Shown here piece by piece: positions 1-8,238 of a stretch of DNA of 64,000 bases. The notes under the pieces are model-generated. The model did not search any database. It had not been told where the DNA came from and saw only the letters and a program-made list of their open reading frames with translations. The stretch is from Streptomyces naganishii JCM 4654 (lineage in GTDB: Bacteria; Actinomycetota; Actinomycetes; Streptomycetales; Streptomycetaceae), in the NCBI RefSeq assembly GCF_014650575.1, contig NZ_BMVF01000009.1, positions 1 to 64,000 of the forward strand, written 5' to 3'. The first letter of the stretch is position 1, and each line of letters starts with the position of its first letter. The position numbers and the translations under genes are program-made.

Positions 1-77
1 ACATGGAGTGGGTCACGCCGGAGGGCGGCGGCACCCGCCTGACCTGGCACGCCCCCGTGGCGGGCACGGACCGCTGA
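1..77 (+). CDS. C-terminal tail of an unidentified protein (possibly a histidine kinase)
   Basis: Only the last 24 codons are inside the window (reading frame from base 3), ending at TGA 75-77. The tail ends in GGGTRLTWHAPV, which is the style of ending seen after the HATPase domain of many actinobacterial sensor histidine kinases (GGT.L.W..P). That would fit a DevS-like kinase beside hypoxia genes, but 24 residues are too few to be sure. This is inference only. Confidence 0.3.
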   Translation, partial: MEWVTPEGGGTRLTWHAPVAGTDR

Positions 78-109
78 GACCGGAAACACATACCCGAGTG
101 CCCGGAACG

Positions 110-145
110 GGTCCAACGGGACCTTGACCGCGGGCCGGTCGGCAC
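110..145. promoter_or_regulatory. Two box-like palindromes upstream of the first Acg-like gene
   Basis: Bases 110-123 read GGTCC-AACG-GGACC, a perfect 5+5 inverted repeat. Bases 132-145 read GGGCC-GGTC-GGCAC, one mismatch from the GGGNC-N4-GNCCC pattern seen before several other genes here. They lie about 90-125 bases before the start codon at 235. A DevR/OsdR-type operator is an inference. Confidence 0.35.
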
Positions 146-234
146 ATGCGCGGGCGGCCGCCGGGCGGTTGACTGGCAGCACGGAAGAGACGCCGGCCCG
201 GCAACCGGCGCGCTGCCGGTCCCAGGAGGCTGCG

Positions 235-1653
235 ATGTCCGTACGACAGCTCGACGCGAGGACGGTGACCGCGCTGGTCGCCGACGCCACGGCCGCCCCC
301 TCGATGCACAACGCCCAGCCATGGCGGTTCCGGTACGTGTGCGACGCGCACACGCTGCTGCTCCACGCCGACCTGACCCGCGCGATGCACCACACGGACC
401 CCGGCAACCGCTCCCTCCACATCGGCTGCGGGGCGGCCCTGTTCAACCTCCGCGTGGCCGCGGCCCACGCGGGCCTGCCCTGCACGGTCCACCTCCTGCC
501 CGACCCCGCGGACCCACAGCTCCTCGCGTCGGTCCACTTCACCCCGGCGGAGGAAACGGGCCCGCCGGAGCCCGCCCCACCGGGCACGTCCGCCCGACTG
601 GGCACGTGCACCCCGGGAGCCCCGGCGGCCCCGGGCTCGGCCGCCCGGCCCGGCACGTCCGCCCCGGCCGGCCAGGACGCGGCCGGCCCGGCCGCCCGGG
701 CGAGCGCGGGCTCCCGGGCGGACGCCGCCGGCGGGGCTCACGCGCCCGCCCCGGCCTTGGGCTCTGCGGCGGATGCCGCTGGTGGTGTCGGGGCGGCTGC
801 CCATGCCGGTCCGGGCCGCGGTACGGGGTCCGACGCGGCCCCGGCCACCTCGGCCACGCAGAACACCGTCGCCCCGGCGGCCCCGGCCGCTTCGGACGCC
901 CCGGCCCCGGGTTCCGGGGCGGATGCTGCCGTCGGCGCCTCCGCCTCCGCCGCCTTCGACGACCGGGGCGACACGGAGGATCTGCGGTCGCTGTACCCCG
1001 CCATCGCCCTGCGGCATACCAGCCGGTACCCCTTCGAGGAGCGGGACGTGCCCGAGGACGTGCGGGGTGCGCTCGTGGACGCGGCCGAGCGCGAAGGGGC
1101 CGAGTTGCTGTTCGCCGGCACCTGGCACACCGAGGCCGTCCTCGAGCTCGTCCGGGACGCGGAGAGCCGCGACGCCATCGACCCGGCCGCCGCCGGGGAT
1201 CTGGCGCGCTGGACCCGGCGTGGGCCGGACGCCGGTGCGGCCGCCGACGGCGTACCGGAGTACGCCTTCGGGCCGCGTCCGCGCGACGGCCGCTCGCCCC
1301 TGCGCGACTTCGCCGGGCGCCGCCCGGTGCCGGACCGCGGCGGAGCCGCGTTCGAACGGCACCCCCACCTCGCCCTGCTGAGCACCCACGGCGACACGCC
1401 CGCCGACTGGCTGCTCGCCGGGCAGGCACTGGAGCGCGTCCTGCTCCGGGCCACCGGGGCCGGTCTCGCCACCTCCCTCACCTCGCACCCCCTGGAGCGC
1501 GGCGACCTGCGCATGCTGGCGCGCGACCCCGTCTCGGGCCTGGGCCACGTCCAGATGGTGCTGCGCCTCGGCTACGGCCCGGCCGGCCCCGCCACTCCCC
1601 GCCGCCCGGTCGCGGAGGTGCTGGAGGTCACACAGCGGGTTCGCGAGGTGTGA
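235..1653 (+). CDS. Acg-like nitroreductase-family protein with long low-complexity insert
   Basis: 472 residues, related to the flavin-fold nitroreductase family of mycobacterial Acg/Rv3131, proteins of the DosR dormancy regulon whose reaction is not settled. The N-terminus has the family signature APSMHNAQPWRFRY (residues 21-34) and a later RHTSRYPFEE block. ATG 235 is chosen because AGGAGG lies at 223-228. Residues about 105-243 form an Ala/Pro/Gly/Ser-rich stretch with no recognisable fold; the paralogue at 16895 has no such insert. The insert keeps frame and typical codon bias, so it is probably a translated disordered loop. It lies upstream of the flavohaemoglobin gene, and palindromes at 110-145 suggest hypoxia control. 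Confidence 0.85.
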   Translation: MSVRQLDARTVTALVADATAAPSMHNAQPWRFRYVCDAHTLLLHADLTRAMHHTDPGNRSLHIGCGAALFNLRVAAAHAGLPCTVHLLPDPADPQLLASVHFTPAEETGPPEPAPPGTSARLGTCTPGAPAAPGSAARPGTSAPAGQDAAGPAARASAGSRADAAGGAHAPAPALGSAADAAGGVGAAAHAGPGRGTGSDAAPATSATQNTVAPAAPAASDAPAPGSGADAAVGASASAAFDDRGDTEDLRSLYPAIALRHTSRYPFEERDVPEDVRGALVDAAEREGAELLFAGTWHTEAVLELVRDAESRDAIDPAAAGDLARWTRRGPDAGAAADGVPEYAFGPRPRDGRSPLRDFAGRRPVPDRGGAAFERHPHLALLSTHGDTPADWLLAGQALERVLLRATGAGLATSLTSHPLERGDLRMLARDPVSGLGHVQMVLRLGYGPAGPATPRRPVAEVLEVTQRVREV

Positions 1654-1671
1654 CGGCCGGTCAGGCCGGTA

Positions 1672-1770
1672 GGGCCGTACGGCCCCGGTTCGCCCGCGCC
1701 CCCGGACCCGACCGTCCTGACCTGCGCCGCCGTTCGGCCTCGATCAACCGGTCAGGGCCCCTCGAGGGCC
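1672..1770. promoter_or_regulatory. Palindromes upstream of hmp (DevR-like boxes)
   Basis: Bases 1672-1685 are the perfect palindrome GGGCCGTACGGCCC. A second, looser one (GGGCC...GAGGGCC) is at 1755-1770. They sit about 165 and 80 bases before the hmp start. The first matches GGGNC-N4-GNCCC, the core also found before narG, the PPOX gene, the second nitroreductase and the USP gene. No clear NsrR-type site was recognised. Confidence 0.4.
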
Positions 1771-1846
1771 GTACCGGCTGATAGACGAATGGTGGCTGCG
1801 ATGCGTGAGCCGCACCCCCGACGCCCGTAACTCCTGAAGGAGACCC

Positions 1847-3052
1847 ATGCTTTCGCCCGAGTCCGCCGCCGTCGTCCGTGCCACCCTGCCCGCCGTGGGC
1901 GGAGCCCTCGACGAGATCACGACTCGCTTCTACGGCACGATGTTCAGCGAACAGCCGGAGCTACTCGACGGCTTGTTCAACCGCGGCAACCAGGCCAGCG
2001 GCGAGCAGCGCCGGGCCCTGGCCGGCTCCATCGCCGCCTTCGCCCAGGCCCTCCTCGCCGACCCCGACGCCCGCCCCGACGCGCTGCTGTCCCGGATCGC
2101 CCACAAGCACGCCGCGCTCGGCGTCACCGAGGACCAGTACACGATCGTCCACAAGTACCTCTTCCGCGCCATCGGCGACGTCCTCGGCGACGCGGTCACC
2201 CCCGAGGTGGCCGGTGCCTGGGACGAGGTGTACTGGCTGATGGCGGGCGCGCTGATAGCCCGTGAGGCCCGCCTCTACCAGGACGCCGGGATCGACCCGC
2301 GCCGGCCCTGGCGGCAGTGGACCGTCGTGGAGCGCCGCGAGGAGACCGCCGACGTGGTGTCCTTCCTGCTGCGCCCGGCCGACGGCGAGCCGGTCCCGCC
2401 GGCCCGCGCCGGACAGTACGTCAGCGTCCGCGTCCTGATGCCCGACGGCGTCCACCAGCTGCGCCAGTACAGCCTCTCCGGCGGCCCGGACGAGCAGCTG
2501 CGCCGCATCACCGTCAAGCGCGTCCCCGGCGCGGACGAGGCCCCCGAGGGCGAGGTGTCCAACCAGCTGCACCGCACCGTCCGCGCCGGCGACGAGCTCA
2601 CCCTGTCCGCCCCGTTCGGCGACGTGGTCCTCGACGACTCCGACGCGCCGCTGCTGCTGGTCTCCGCCGGCATCGGCTGCACCCCCATGGCCGGCATGCT
2701 CGAACACCTCGCCGCCACCGGTTCCGGCCGCGAGGTGTGGGTCCTGCACGCCGACCGCAGCCCCGCCGACCACGCCCTGCGCGCCGACATGCGCCGCCTG
2801 GTGGACGAACTGCCCGACGCCCGCGCCCAGTTCTGGTACGAGCAGGACGCCGCCGCCGAAGCCGGCGCCCGCGAGGGCCTGATGGAGATCGAGGGGCTGC
2901 AACTCCCGGCCGACGCCGACGTGTACCTGTGCGGCTCGCTGCCCTTCATGCGCGCCGTACGCACCCAGCTCCTCAAGGCCGGTGTGCCTGCCCGCCGCAT
3001 CCGCTACGAGGTCTTCGGCCCCGACCTGTGGCTGGCCCACGCGGAGGGCTGA
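1847..3052 (+). CDS. hmp: Flavohaemoglobin (nitric oxide dioxygenase)
   Basis: 401 residues, full length. It converts NO plus O2 to nitrate using NAD(P)H, FAD and haem b in the cytoplasm. The globin domain is residues 1-140, with B10 Tyr29, distal Gln54, Lys87 and the proximal haem ligand His88 (HKHAALGV). The FAD-binding part follows with RQYSLS, then the NAD-binding part with SAGIGCTPM, and the C-terminal YEVFGP. Start chosen for GAAGGAGACCC just upstream. In this setting it would remove NO produced by the nitrate and nitrite reductases nearby. Palindromes upstream at 1672-1770 suggest co-regulation with the hypoxia genes. Confidence 0.97.
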   Translation: MLSPESAAVVRATLPAVGGALDEITTRFYGTMFSEQPELLDGLFNRGNQASGEQRRALAGSIAAFAQALLADPDARPDALLSRIAHKHAALGVTEDQYTIVHKYLFRAIGDVLGDAVTPEVAGAWDEVYWLMAGALIAREARLYQDAGIDPRRPWRQWTVVERREETADVVSFLLRPADGEPVPPARAGQYVSVRVLMPDGVHQLRQYSLSGGPDEQLRRITVKRVPGADEAPEGEVSNQLHRTVRAGDELTLSAPFGDVVLDDSDAPLLLVSAGIGCTPMAGMLEHLAATGSGREVWVLHADRSPADHALRADMRRLVDELPDARAQFWYEQDAAAEAGAREGLMEIEGLQLPADADVYLCGSLPFMRAVRTQLLKAGVPARRIRYEVFGPDLWLAHAEG

Positions 3053-3082
3053 CGCGCCCGGCGCACCCTCGTGCGCGCACCC

Positions 3083-3120
3083 GAAGCCCCCGGCAGCACC
3101 GTCCGGCTGCCGGGGGCTTC
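3083..3120. terminator. Bidirectional terminator between hmp and the cupin gene
   Basis: A perfect 15-bp inverted repeat (3083-3097 and 3106-3120) with an 8-base loop lies between two convergent genes. It has no long T-run, as is usual in streptomycetes. Confidence 0.75.
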
Positions 3121-3141
3121 GCGCGCGCGGGGCGGGGCGGA

Positions 3142-3474
3142 TCAGCCCTCGTCGGACCGGGGCGCCGGGAGCATGGTCAGCAGCATCACGCTGGGCTCGA
3201 GGGCCCGCACGGTGTGCGGCAGCCGGGCCGGCAGATGGGCCCACGTCCCCGGCCGCGCCTCCGTCTTCTCCTCGCCGAGGACCAGTTCGAGCCGGCCCTT
3301 GATCACCTGGATGACGACGGGCAGCGCCGAGGTGTGCTCGGTCAATTCCTCGCCCTCGGCGAAGGCGAAGCCGACCACGCGCAGCCGGTCGTCGCGGTAC
3401 AGCACCCGGCTGAGCGTGCCGTCCTCGGGGACGGGCAGTTCGGCGACGAGGTCGTGGATCACGGTGGCGGGCAT
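3142..3474 (-). CDS. Small cupin-domain protein
   Basis: 110 residues, a single cupin barrel. The segment EGEELTEHTSALPVVIQVIKG and the later GTWAHLPARLPHTVRAL correspond to the two cupin motifs, with histidines that could bind a metal. The substrate is unknown; such proteins may be metal-dependent enzymes or small-ligand sensors. The start ATG is at 3474, preceded by GAGGAGACCCTC. It lies 16 bases after the decayed methyltransferase and was probably co-transcribed with it from the iron-box-like promoter near 4461. The cupin itself looks intact. Confidence 0.8.
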   Translation of the reverse strand: MPATVIHDLVAELPVPEDGTLSRVLYRDDRLRVVGFAFAEGEELTEHTSALPVVIQVIKGRLELVLGEEKTEARPGTWAHLPARLPHTVRALEPSVMLLTMLPAPRSDEG

Positions 3475-3490
3475 GAGGGTCTCCTCGGTT

Positions 3491-4405
3491 TCAGTACGTG
3501 GACGGGTCGGTGGTGGTGGGACGGGCGACGAGGGTGACGGCGCCCGGGTGGGCCAGGTGGCGGCGGAAGCCGCGGCGCGTCCGCGGCACCCCGCGCGGCG
3601 CCGCCGGGTCCCGCAGCACCCTGCGCGCGCCGCCGGGCCCCGCGGGACCCGGCGGCGCTGCCCGGCGCGCCCGCGAGCCCCTCGTCGGCGACGAGCCGGC
3701 CGGGTTCGTGCAGCGCCGTCGGCGCGATGCGCCGGGCGGTCACGGTGAAGCCCCCGGCGGCGAGCGGTCCGGCCCACCCGGACGGGGTGAGCGGCCGGGC
3801 GCCGACGCGCGCGGCGCGCCCGCGAGGTCCGCGCCGGTGCGTCCGGCGAGCGCCGGAGCCGGGTCTCCGGGGTGCGGGCGCGGTTCGTGCGGGGCAGAGC
3901 GGCCGGAGGGGTCCGCGAGCAGCCGCCGCGCCTCGGCGGCGACACGGCGTTCGGCGGGCTCGGGGTGCGTGGACGGCATCGCCTCGCCGCGTACGACGGT
4001 GGCCGTGCCGTCCGACAGTCCGGTGCGGGCGGCGTCGGCCCGGACCCCGCGTACGCCGGTACGGCCGGGCGCGGTCGGCGCGCTGAGCGCGGTCACGGCG
4101 GCGGGGTCGCGGTCGGCGGCGGTGTACGCGGCGGGACCGCGCGCGAGCGTGATCCGGGCGGTGGCCCCGAGGCCGCCGGCCGGCTCGGCCACCCGGTCCC
4201 GCGGCCCGATCCGCGGCGCGTCCGGCATCCGTCGCGTCAGCTCGAGGCCCCCGGGCCGCGGCACCCGCTTCCCGAGCCGCGCGCGCAGCCGGTGTGCGGG
4301 CACACGGGCGGCGTCCAGCCCCTCGCCGCGCAGAGCGGCGGGAGGTCTGTCGCCGGGCAGGGCGGGGGAGTGGCGGAGCGGTTCGGGGTGGCCGATGGTC
4401 GCCAT
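3491..4405 (-). pseudogene. Decayed class I SAM-dependent methyltransferase
   Basis: From ATG 4405 the frame shows methyltransferase blocks: LGKRVPRPGGLELTRRM, then IGPRDRVAEPAGGLGATAR where the SAM-binding VVEFAPGLGATAR motif is expected, then AAYTAADRDPAAV. That frame stops at 3740. The expected continuation (ARPLTPSGWAGPL, then GFTVTARRIAPTALHEPGRL) is in a second frame from about 3825. The expected C-terminus (RGFRRHLAHPGAVTLVARP, stop at 3491) is back in the first frame from about 3640. So at least two frameshifts are needed. Many residues that are Leu in relatives from memory are Pro here. Decay is the best reading; sequencing indels could explain the frameshifts but not the substitutions. 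Confidence 0.65.
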
Positions 4406-4460
4406 GCGCGTGCCTCGCTTTCCGCCGGCGCGCTTCCCGTCCCTCGCCCGCCGGACCTGC

Positions 4461-4479
4461 TTAGGCCAGCCTAACTTTC
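4461..4479. promoter_or_regulatory. Iron-box-like palindrome
   Basis: TTAGGC-CA-GCCTAA (4461-4474) is a perfect palindrome inside a 19-base stretch that matches the IdeR/DmdR iron box TTAGGTTAGGCTAACCTAA at 13 positions by eye. On the minus strand it lies about 55-75 bases before ATG 4405, so it could control the methyltransferase/cupin unit. Binding is inferred. Confidence 0.5.
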
Positions 4480-4541
4480 AGCTTCCGTACCGTTATGGGC
4501 CGAACGTCCCCGCCTCGCCGGTCCCCCCGTCCGGCCGCAGG

Positions 4542-5147
4542 TCACAGCAGGGTGCTCCAGTACGACCAGAAACGGGTGAGCACCAGCACGGCGATGACGC
4601 CGTACCAGGCGGCCAGGAGCAGCCAGTGGGTGTCCAGGACCAGGGAGAGGACGCCGCGGCCGGCCGGCGGCACCGGGATGACGCCGCGCCGGAGGTTGCG
4701 CAGGGTGACGTACCAGAACAGCGCGATGGTGACGATCCAGACGACGACGCAGTACGGGCACAGGCGGCCCAGGCCGAAGACGGACCGGAGGATCAGCCAG
4801 TGCACGAACACCACGCCCACGAGGGCGCCCGCGTTCAGGGCCAGCCACATCAGGCGGCCCAGCCGGGCCCCGGTGAGCACGGCGACGCCGAGGACGGCGA
4901 CCGCGGCGAAGGCCCCGAGGCCCAGCAGCATGTTGGGGAACCCGAACACGCTGCCCTCGGGGCTGGACATCACGCTGCCGCAGCTGACGACCGGGCTGAT
5001 GTTGCACGGCGGCTGGTAGGACGGGTCCTTCAGCAGCCGCCAGTCGTCCACGGTGAGCTGGAAGGAGGCGAGCCAGCCGACGACGCCGGCCAGCGTCATG
5101 AGCCAGCCGATCCGCCGGCCCGCCTCCCGCGTCGCGGGCGTCGTCAT
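4542..5147 (-). CDS. Vitamin K epoxide reductase (VKOR) family membrane protein
   Basis: 201 residues with about five membrane segments. VKOR homologues reoxidise thiol-disulfide carriers and pass electrons to quinone. All four redox cysteines are visible: the loop pair Cys48 and Cys56 (PPCNISPVVSCGSV) and the active-site pair Cys130/Cys133 (CPYC). The ATG at 5147 overlaps the narI stop by ATGA, so translation is coupled and it is the fifth gene of the nar operon. That placement suggests a role in making disulfides, or feeding quinone, while oxygen is limiting. No DsbA-like partner is in the window. Confidence 0.92.
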   Translation of the reverse strand: MTTPATREAGRRIGWLMTLAGVVGWLASFQLTVDDWRLLKDPSYQPPCNISPVVSCGSVMSSPEGSVFGFPNMLLGLGAFAAVAVLGVAVLTGARLGRLMWLALNAGALVGVVFVHWLILRSVFGLGRLCPYCVVVWIVTIALFWYVTLRNLRRGVIPVPPAGRGVLSLVLDTHWLLLAAWYGVIAVLVLTRFWSYWSTLL

Positions 5148-5893
5148 GCGGCGCGCCGGGTCCGCGCCTCACGGGCGGAGGCGCCGCGCACGACGGTCGC
5201 CCTGGCGGCCGCCCGGTGGCGGTAGACCACGTAGGGGCGCACGAGGTAGCCGATCGGGGCGCTCCACACGTGCACCAGCCGGGAGAACGGCCAGAACGCG
5301 AAGAGCAGGCAGGCGCTCAGGGCGTGCAGCTGGAACAGCAGCGGCGCGCCGGAGATCGCCTCCGGCTGCGGCTGGAGGGTGAACACCCCGCGGAACCACA
5401 CCGAGACGGTCTCCCGGTAGTCGTAGCCCCCGCCGAAGACGTTGTGCGCGGCCGTCGCCGAGATGCCGAGCAGCACGGTGGCCGACAGCAGCGGGAACAG
5501 CACCTTGTCGCTGCGGTCGGTGCCGAGCCTGATCCGCCTGCTCAGCAGCCGGCGGGCGCACAGCATGCCCAGCCCGGTGACCATGGCGACGCCCGCGACC
5601 GAGCCCGCCCACACGGCGGTGGTGTGGTACATGTGCTCGCTGATGCCCGCCGCCTCGGTCCAGGAGGCCGGGACCGCGAGCCCGACCACGTGCCCGGCGA
5701 TCACCATGAACGCGCCGAGGTGGAACAGCGGGCTGCCCCAGCGCAGCCAGCGGTGCTCGAGGAGCTGGCTGGTGCGCGAGGTCCAGCCGAACTGGTCCTG
5801 CCGGTAGCGCCAGACGTGCCCCACGGCGAACACGGCCAGGCAGATGTAGGGGAAGGCGACCCAGAGCAGGAGGTCGGTACCTGAAGCGTTCAT
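5144..5893 (-). CDS. narI: Respiratory nitrate reductase gamma subunit (copy A)
   Basis: 249 residues, a five-helix membrane cytochrome b that oxidises menaquinol and feeds electrons through two haems to NarH. The sequence begins MNASGTDLLLWVAFPYICLA and has conserved haem-region histidines in GHVWRYRQDQFGW, SPLFHLG and QLHALSACLLF. The ATG at 5893 overlaps the narJ stop by ATGA. The C-terminus is Arg/Ala rich. Same fold and length as copy B at 26988. Confidence 0.96.
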   Translation of the reverse strand: MNASGTDLLLWVAFPYICLAVFAVGHVWRYRQDQFGWTSRTSQLLEHRWLRWGSPLFHLGAFMVIAGHVVGLAVPASWTEAAGISEHMYHTTAVWAGSVAGVAMVTGLGMLCARRLLSRRIRLGTDRSDKVLFPLLSATVLLGISATAAHNVFGGGYDYRETVSVWFRGVFTLQPQPEAISGAPLLFQLHALSACLLFAFWPFSRLVHVWSAPIGYLVRPYVVYRHRAAARATVVRGASAREARTRRAA

Positions 5894-6705
5894 CGAGGAC
5901 CATCCGTGGACGACGGGAAGGGTGGCACGAGGGTGGGCGGGGCCTGCTCGGGCGGGACGAAGGTGCCGGGCGGGGCGAACGTCCCGGGGGCCGCGAAGCC
6001 GCCGGGCGGGGCGAAGGAGCCGCCCGCGTACGGGTCCAGGCCCACGTCCTCGTTGGGCGGTCCCTCGGCGGCCAGCTCGGCCACGGCCGCGAGGTCGGCC
6101 TCGGTGGCCGGCGGCATCAGGCCGATCAGCGCGGCCAGCAGGTGCCGGTAGGGCGAGTCGGCGTCGGCCAGCGCGTGGTGGATCAGCTCCAGACCGCGCC
6201 GGTGCTGGCGCAGCGGAGCCTCGCCCGGGCCCGGTCCGCACAGCGCGGCGAACTCCAGCACCACCGGCAGGTGGTCGGGCAGCTCGCCGCCGCCGGTCTC
6301 CCAGCCCGCGGCCCGGTAGCGCTGGGCCAGGGTGAGCAGGGCCATGCCCCGGCGGCGGGTGTCGCCGTGCAGGTAGTAGGTGAGGTAGAGGCTGCTCTTG
6401 CGGCGCAGGTCGAACATCTCGACGTAGTGCCGCTCCAGCGCCTCGGGCTCCTGCCCGGTGAACCAGTCGGTGAACGCGGCGAGTTCGCCGGCCGCCGGGG
6501 ACGGCGGCAGCGCCTCGACGGTGGCGGCCACGGTGGGCCGCGCGGCGGCGAGTTCGGCGTCCGGGTACTGCAGCAGCAGCGACAGCAGCCGCAGCACCAG
6601 GGCGCGGTCCAGGATCTCCTCGGGGGTGAGCCGGGCGGGGCGGCGGGTGGCCGCCCGCAGCCGGGTGCGGACGATGGCAGGCACGGATGTGGGCAGCGGG
6701 CTCAC
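5890..6705 (-). CDS. narJ: Nitrate reductase assembly chaperone (copy A)
   Basis: 271 residues. NarJ (Redox Enzyme Maturation Protein family) binds apo-NarG and allows molybdenum cofactor and Fe-S insertion; it is not part of the final enzyme. Family blocks seen: LLSLLLQYPDAEL, HYVEMFDLRRKSSLYLTYY, HGDTRRRGMALL and ELPDHLPVVLEF. The GTG start at 6705 overlaps the narH stop (GTGA). The last 50 residues are a Pro/Gly/Phe repeat (APPG, AAPGTF) absent from copy B. This tail is probably disordered. Confidence 0.95.
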   Translation of the reverse strand: MSPLPTSVPAIVRTRLRAATRRPARLTPEEILDRALVLRLLSLLLQYPDAELAAARPTVAATVEALPPSPAAGELAAFTDWFTGQEPEALERHYVEMFDLRRKSSLYLTYYLHGDTRRRGMALLTLAQRYRAAGWETGGGELPDHLPVVLEFAALCGPGPGEAPLRQHRRGLELIHHALADADSPYRHLLAALIGLMPPATEADLAAVAELAAEGPPNEDVGLDPYAGGSFAPPGGFAAPGTFAPPGTFVPPEQAPPTLVPPFPSSTDGPR

Positions 6706-8237
6706 GCGTGGCCTCCTGCGGGGGCTTCGGGGTCACGGCGGCGCAGGGTGGGGATGCCGAGCATCACCTTGCGCTCGGCGGGCTCGCCGGAGGACTCCAC
6801 CGGGCAGCGGTTCTCCATGGCGGTGAGCGCGGCCGCGTCCTCCTTGTGGGCGGCCGGCACCACGTACCGGTCGCTGTACTTGGCGACCGCCAGCAGCCGG
6901 TGCAGGTCCTCCGCCTCGCGCGCGGTCAGCCCCACGGCCTTCAGCGCGCTCTCGTCACCGGCCTCGCCGAGGGTCCGCTCCCGCATGAAGGAGCGCAGCG
7001 CGGTCAGCTTCATCAGCACCCCGCCGACCACGTCGGTGTCCCCGGCGGTGAACAGCTCCGCCAGGTACTCCAGCGGGATCCGCAGCCGGGTCACGGCCGC
7101 GAACACGTGGTCCGGGTCGTCCTGGTTGCCGCCCGCCGAGGTCACCGCGTCCAGGACGGGGGAGAGCGGCGGCACGTACCAGACCATCGGCAGCGTGCGG
7201 TACTCCGGGTGCAGCGGCAGCGCCACCTTGTACTTCGACACCAGCGCGTACACCGGGGAGCGGCGGGCCGCGTCCAGCCAGTCCTCGGGGATGCCCGACT
7301 CCCGCGCCGCGGCGATCACCCCGGGGTCGAACGGGTCGAGGAACACGCCCCGCTGGGCGTCCAGCAGGTCCTGCTCGTTCGGCGTCGCCGCGGCTTCGCC
7401 CACCTTGTCGGCGTCGTACAGCAGCAGCCCGAGGTAGCGCAGCCGGCCCACGCACGTCTCCGAGCAGACCGTGGGCTGCCCCGCCTCGATGCGCGGGAAG
7501 CAGAACGTGCACTTCTCGGCCTTGCCGGTGGCGTGGTTGACGTACACCTTCTTGTACGGGCACGCCGTCACGCACATCCGCCAGCCGCGGCAGCGGTCCT
7601 GGTCGACCAGGACGATGCCGTCCTCCTCCCGCTTGTACATCGCGCCCGACGGGCAGGCCGACACACAGGCCGGGTTGAGGCAGTGCTCGCACAGCCTCGG
7701 CAGGTGGAACATGAAGGTCTGCTCGAACTCGAACTTCACCTTCCGGGCCCACTCGCCGGTCAGGTTCGGGTCGCCGCCCGCGTGCTCGGACGCGCCGCCC
7801 AGGCCGTCCTCCCAGTTGGCGCCCCACGTGATGGAGGTGGGCTGCCCGGTGAGGACCGAGCGGGGCCGGGCGACCGGCATGTCGGGTCCGGCCGGGGCGC
7901 TGACCAGGTTGTCGTAGTCGTAGGTGACCGGCTCGTAGTAGTCCTCGATGGACGGCAGGTCAGGGTTGGAGAACAGCGACAGCAGGCGCTTGAGCCGGCC
8001 GCCGGAGCGCAGCACCAGGCGGCCCTTGCGGTCCAGCGTCCAGCCGCCCTTCCACTGCTCCTGGTCCTCGTACCGGCGCGGGTAGCCGACGCCCGGCTTG
8101 GTCTCCACGTTGTTGAACCAGGCGTACTCCACGCCGGTCCGGTTGGTCCAGGTCTGCTTGCAGGTGACCGAGCAGGTGTGGCACCCGATGCACTTGTCCA
8201 GGTTCATCACCATGGCGATCTGAGCCATGACGCGCAT
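6702..8237 (-). CDS. narH: Respiratory nitrate reductase beta subunit (copy A)
   Basis: 511 residues, the electron-transfer subunit with three [4Fe-4S] and one [3Fe-4S] cluster. The first cysteine motif is CIGCHTCSVTC (Cys16, 19, 22, 26), then CEHCLNPACVSACPSG, then CRGWRMCVTACPYKK, where Trp replaces one Cys as expected for the [3Fe-4S] site, and KCTFCFPR with VCSETC. The start ATG at 8237 follows the narG stop by one base. An earlier in-frame start would overlap narG and has no support. Copy B is 57 residues longer. Confidence 0.97.
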   Translation of the reverse strand: MRVMAQIAMVMNLDKCIGCHTCSVTCKQTWTNRTGVEYAWFNNVETKPGVGYPRRYEDQEQWKGGWTLDRKGRLVLRSGGRLKRLLSLFSNPDLPSIEDYYEPVTYDYDNLVSAPAGPDMPVARPRSVLTGQPTSITWGANWEDGLGGASEHAGGDPNLTGEWARKVKFEFEQTFMFHLPRLCEHCLNPACVSACPSGAMYKREEDGIVLVDQDRCRGWRMCVTACPYKKVYVNHATGKAEKCTFCFPRIEAGQPTVCSETCVGRLRYLGLLLYDADKVGEAAATPNEQDLLDAQRGVFLDPFDPGVIAAARESGIPEDWLDAARRSPVYALVSKYKVALPLHPEYRTLPMVWYVPPLSPVLDAVTSAGGNQDDPDHVFAAVTRLRIPLEYLAELFTAGDTDVVGGVLMKLTALRSFMRERTLGEAGDESALKAVGLTAREAEDLHRLLAVAKYSDRYVVPAAHKEDAAALTAMENRCPVESSGEPAERKVMLGIPTLRRRDPEAPAGGHA

Positions 8238-8238
8238 G

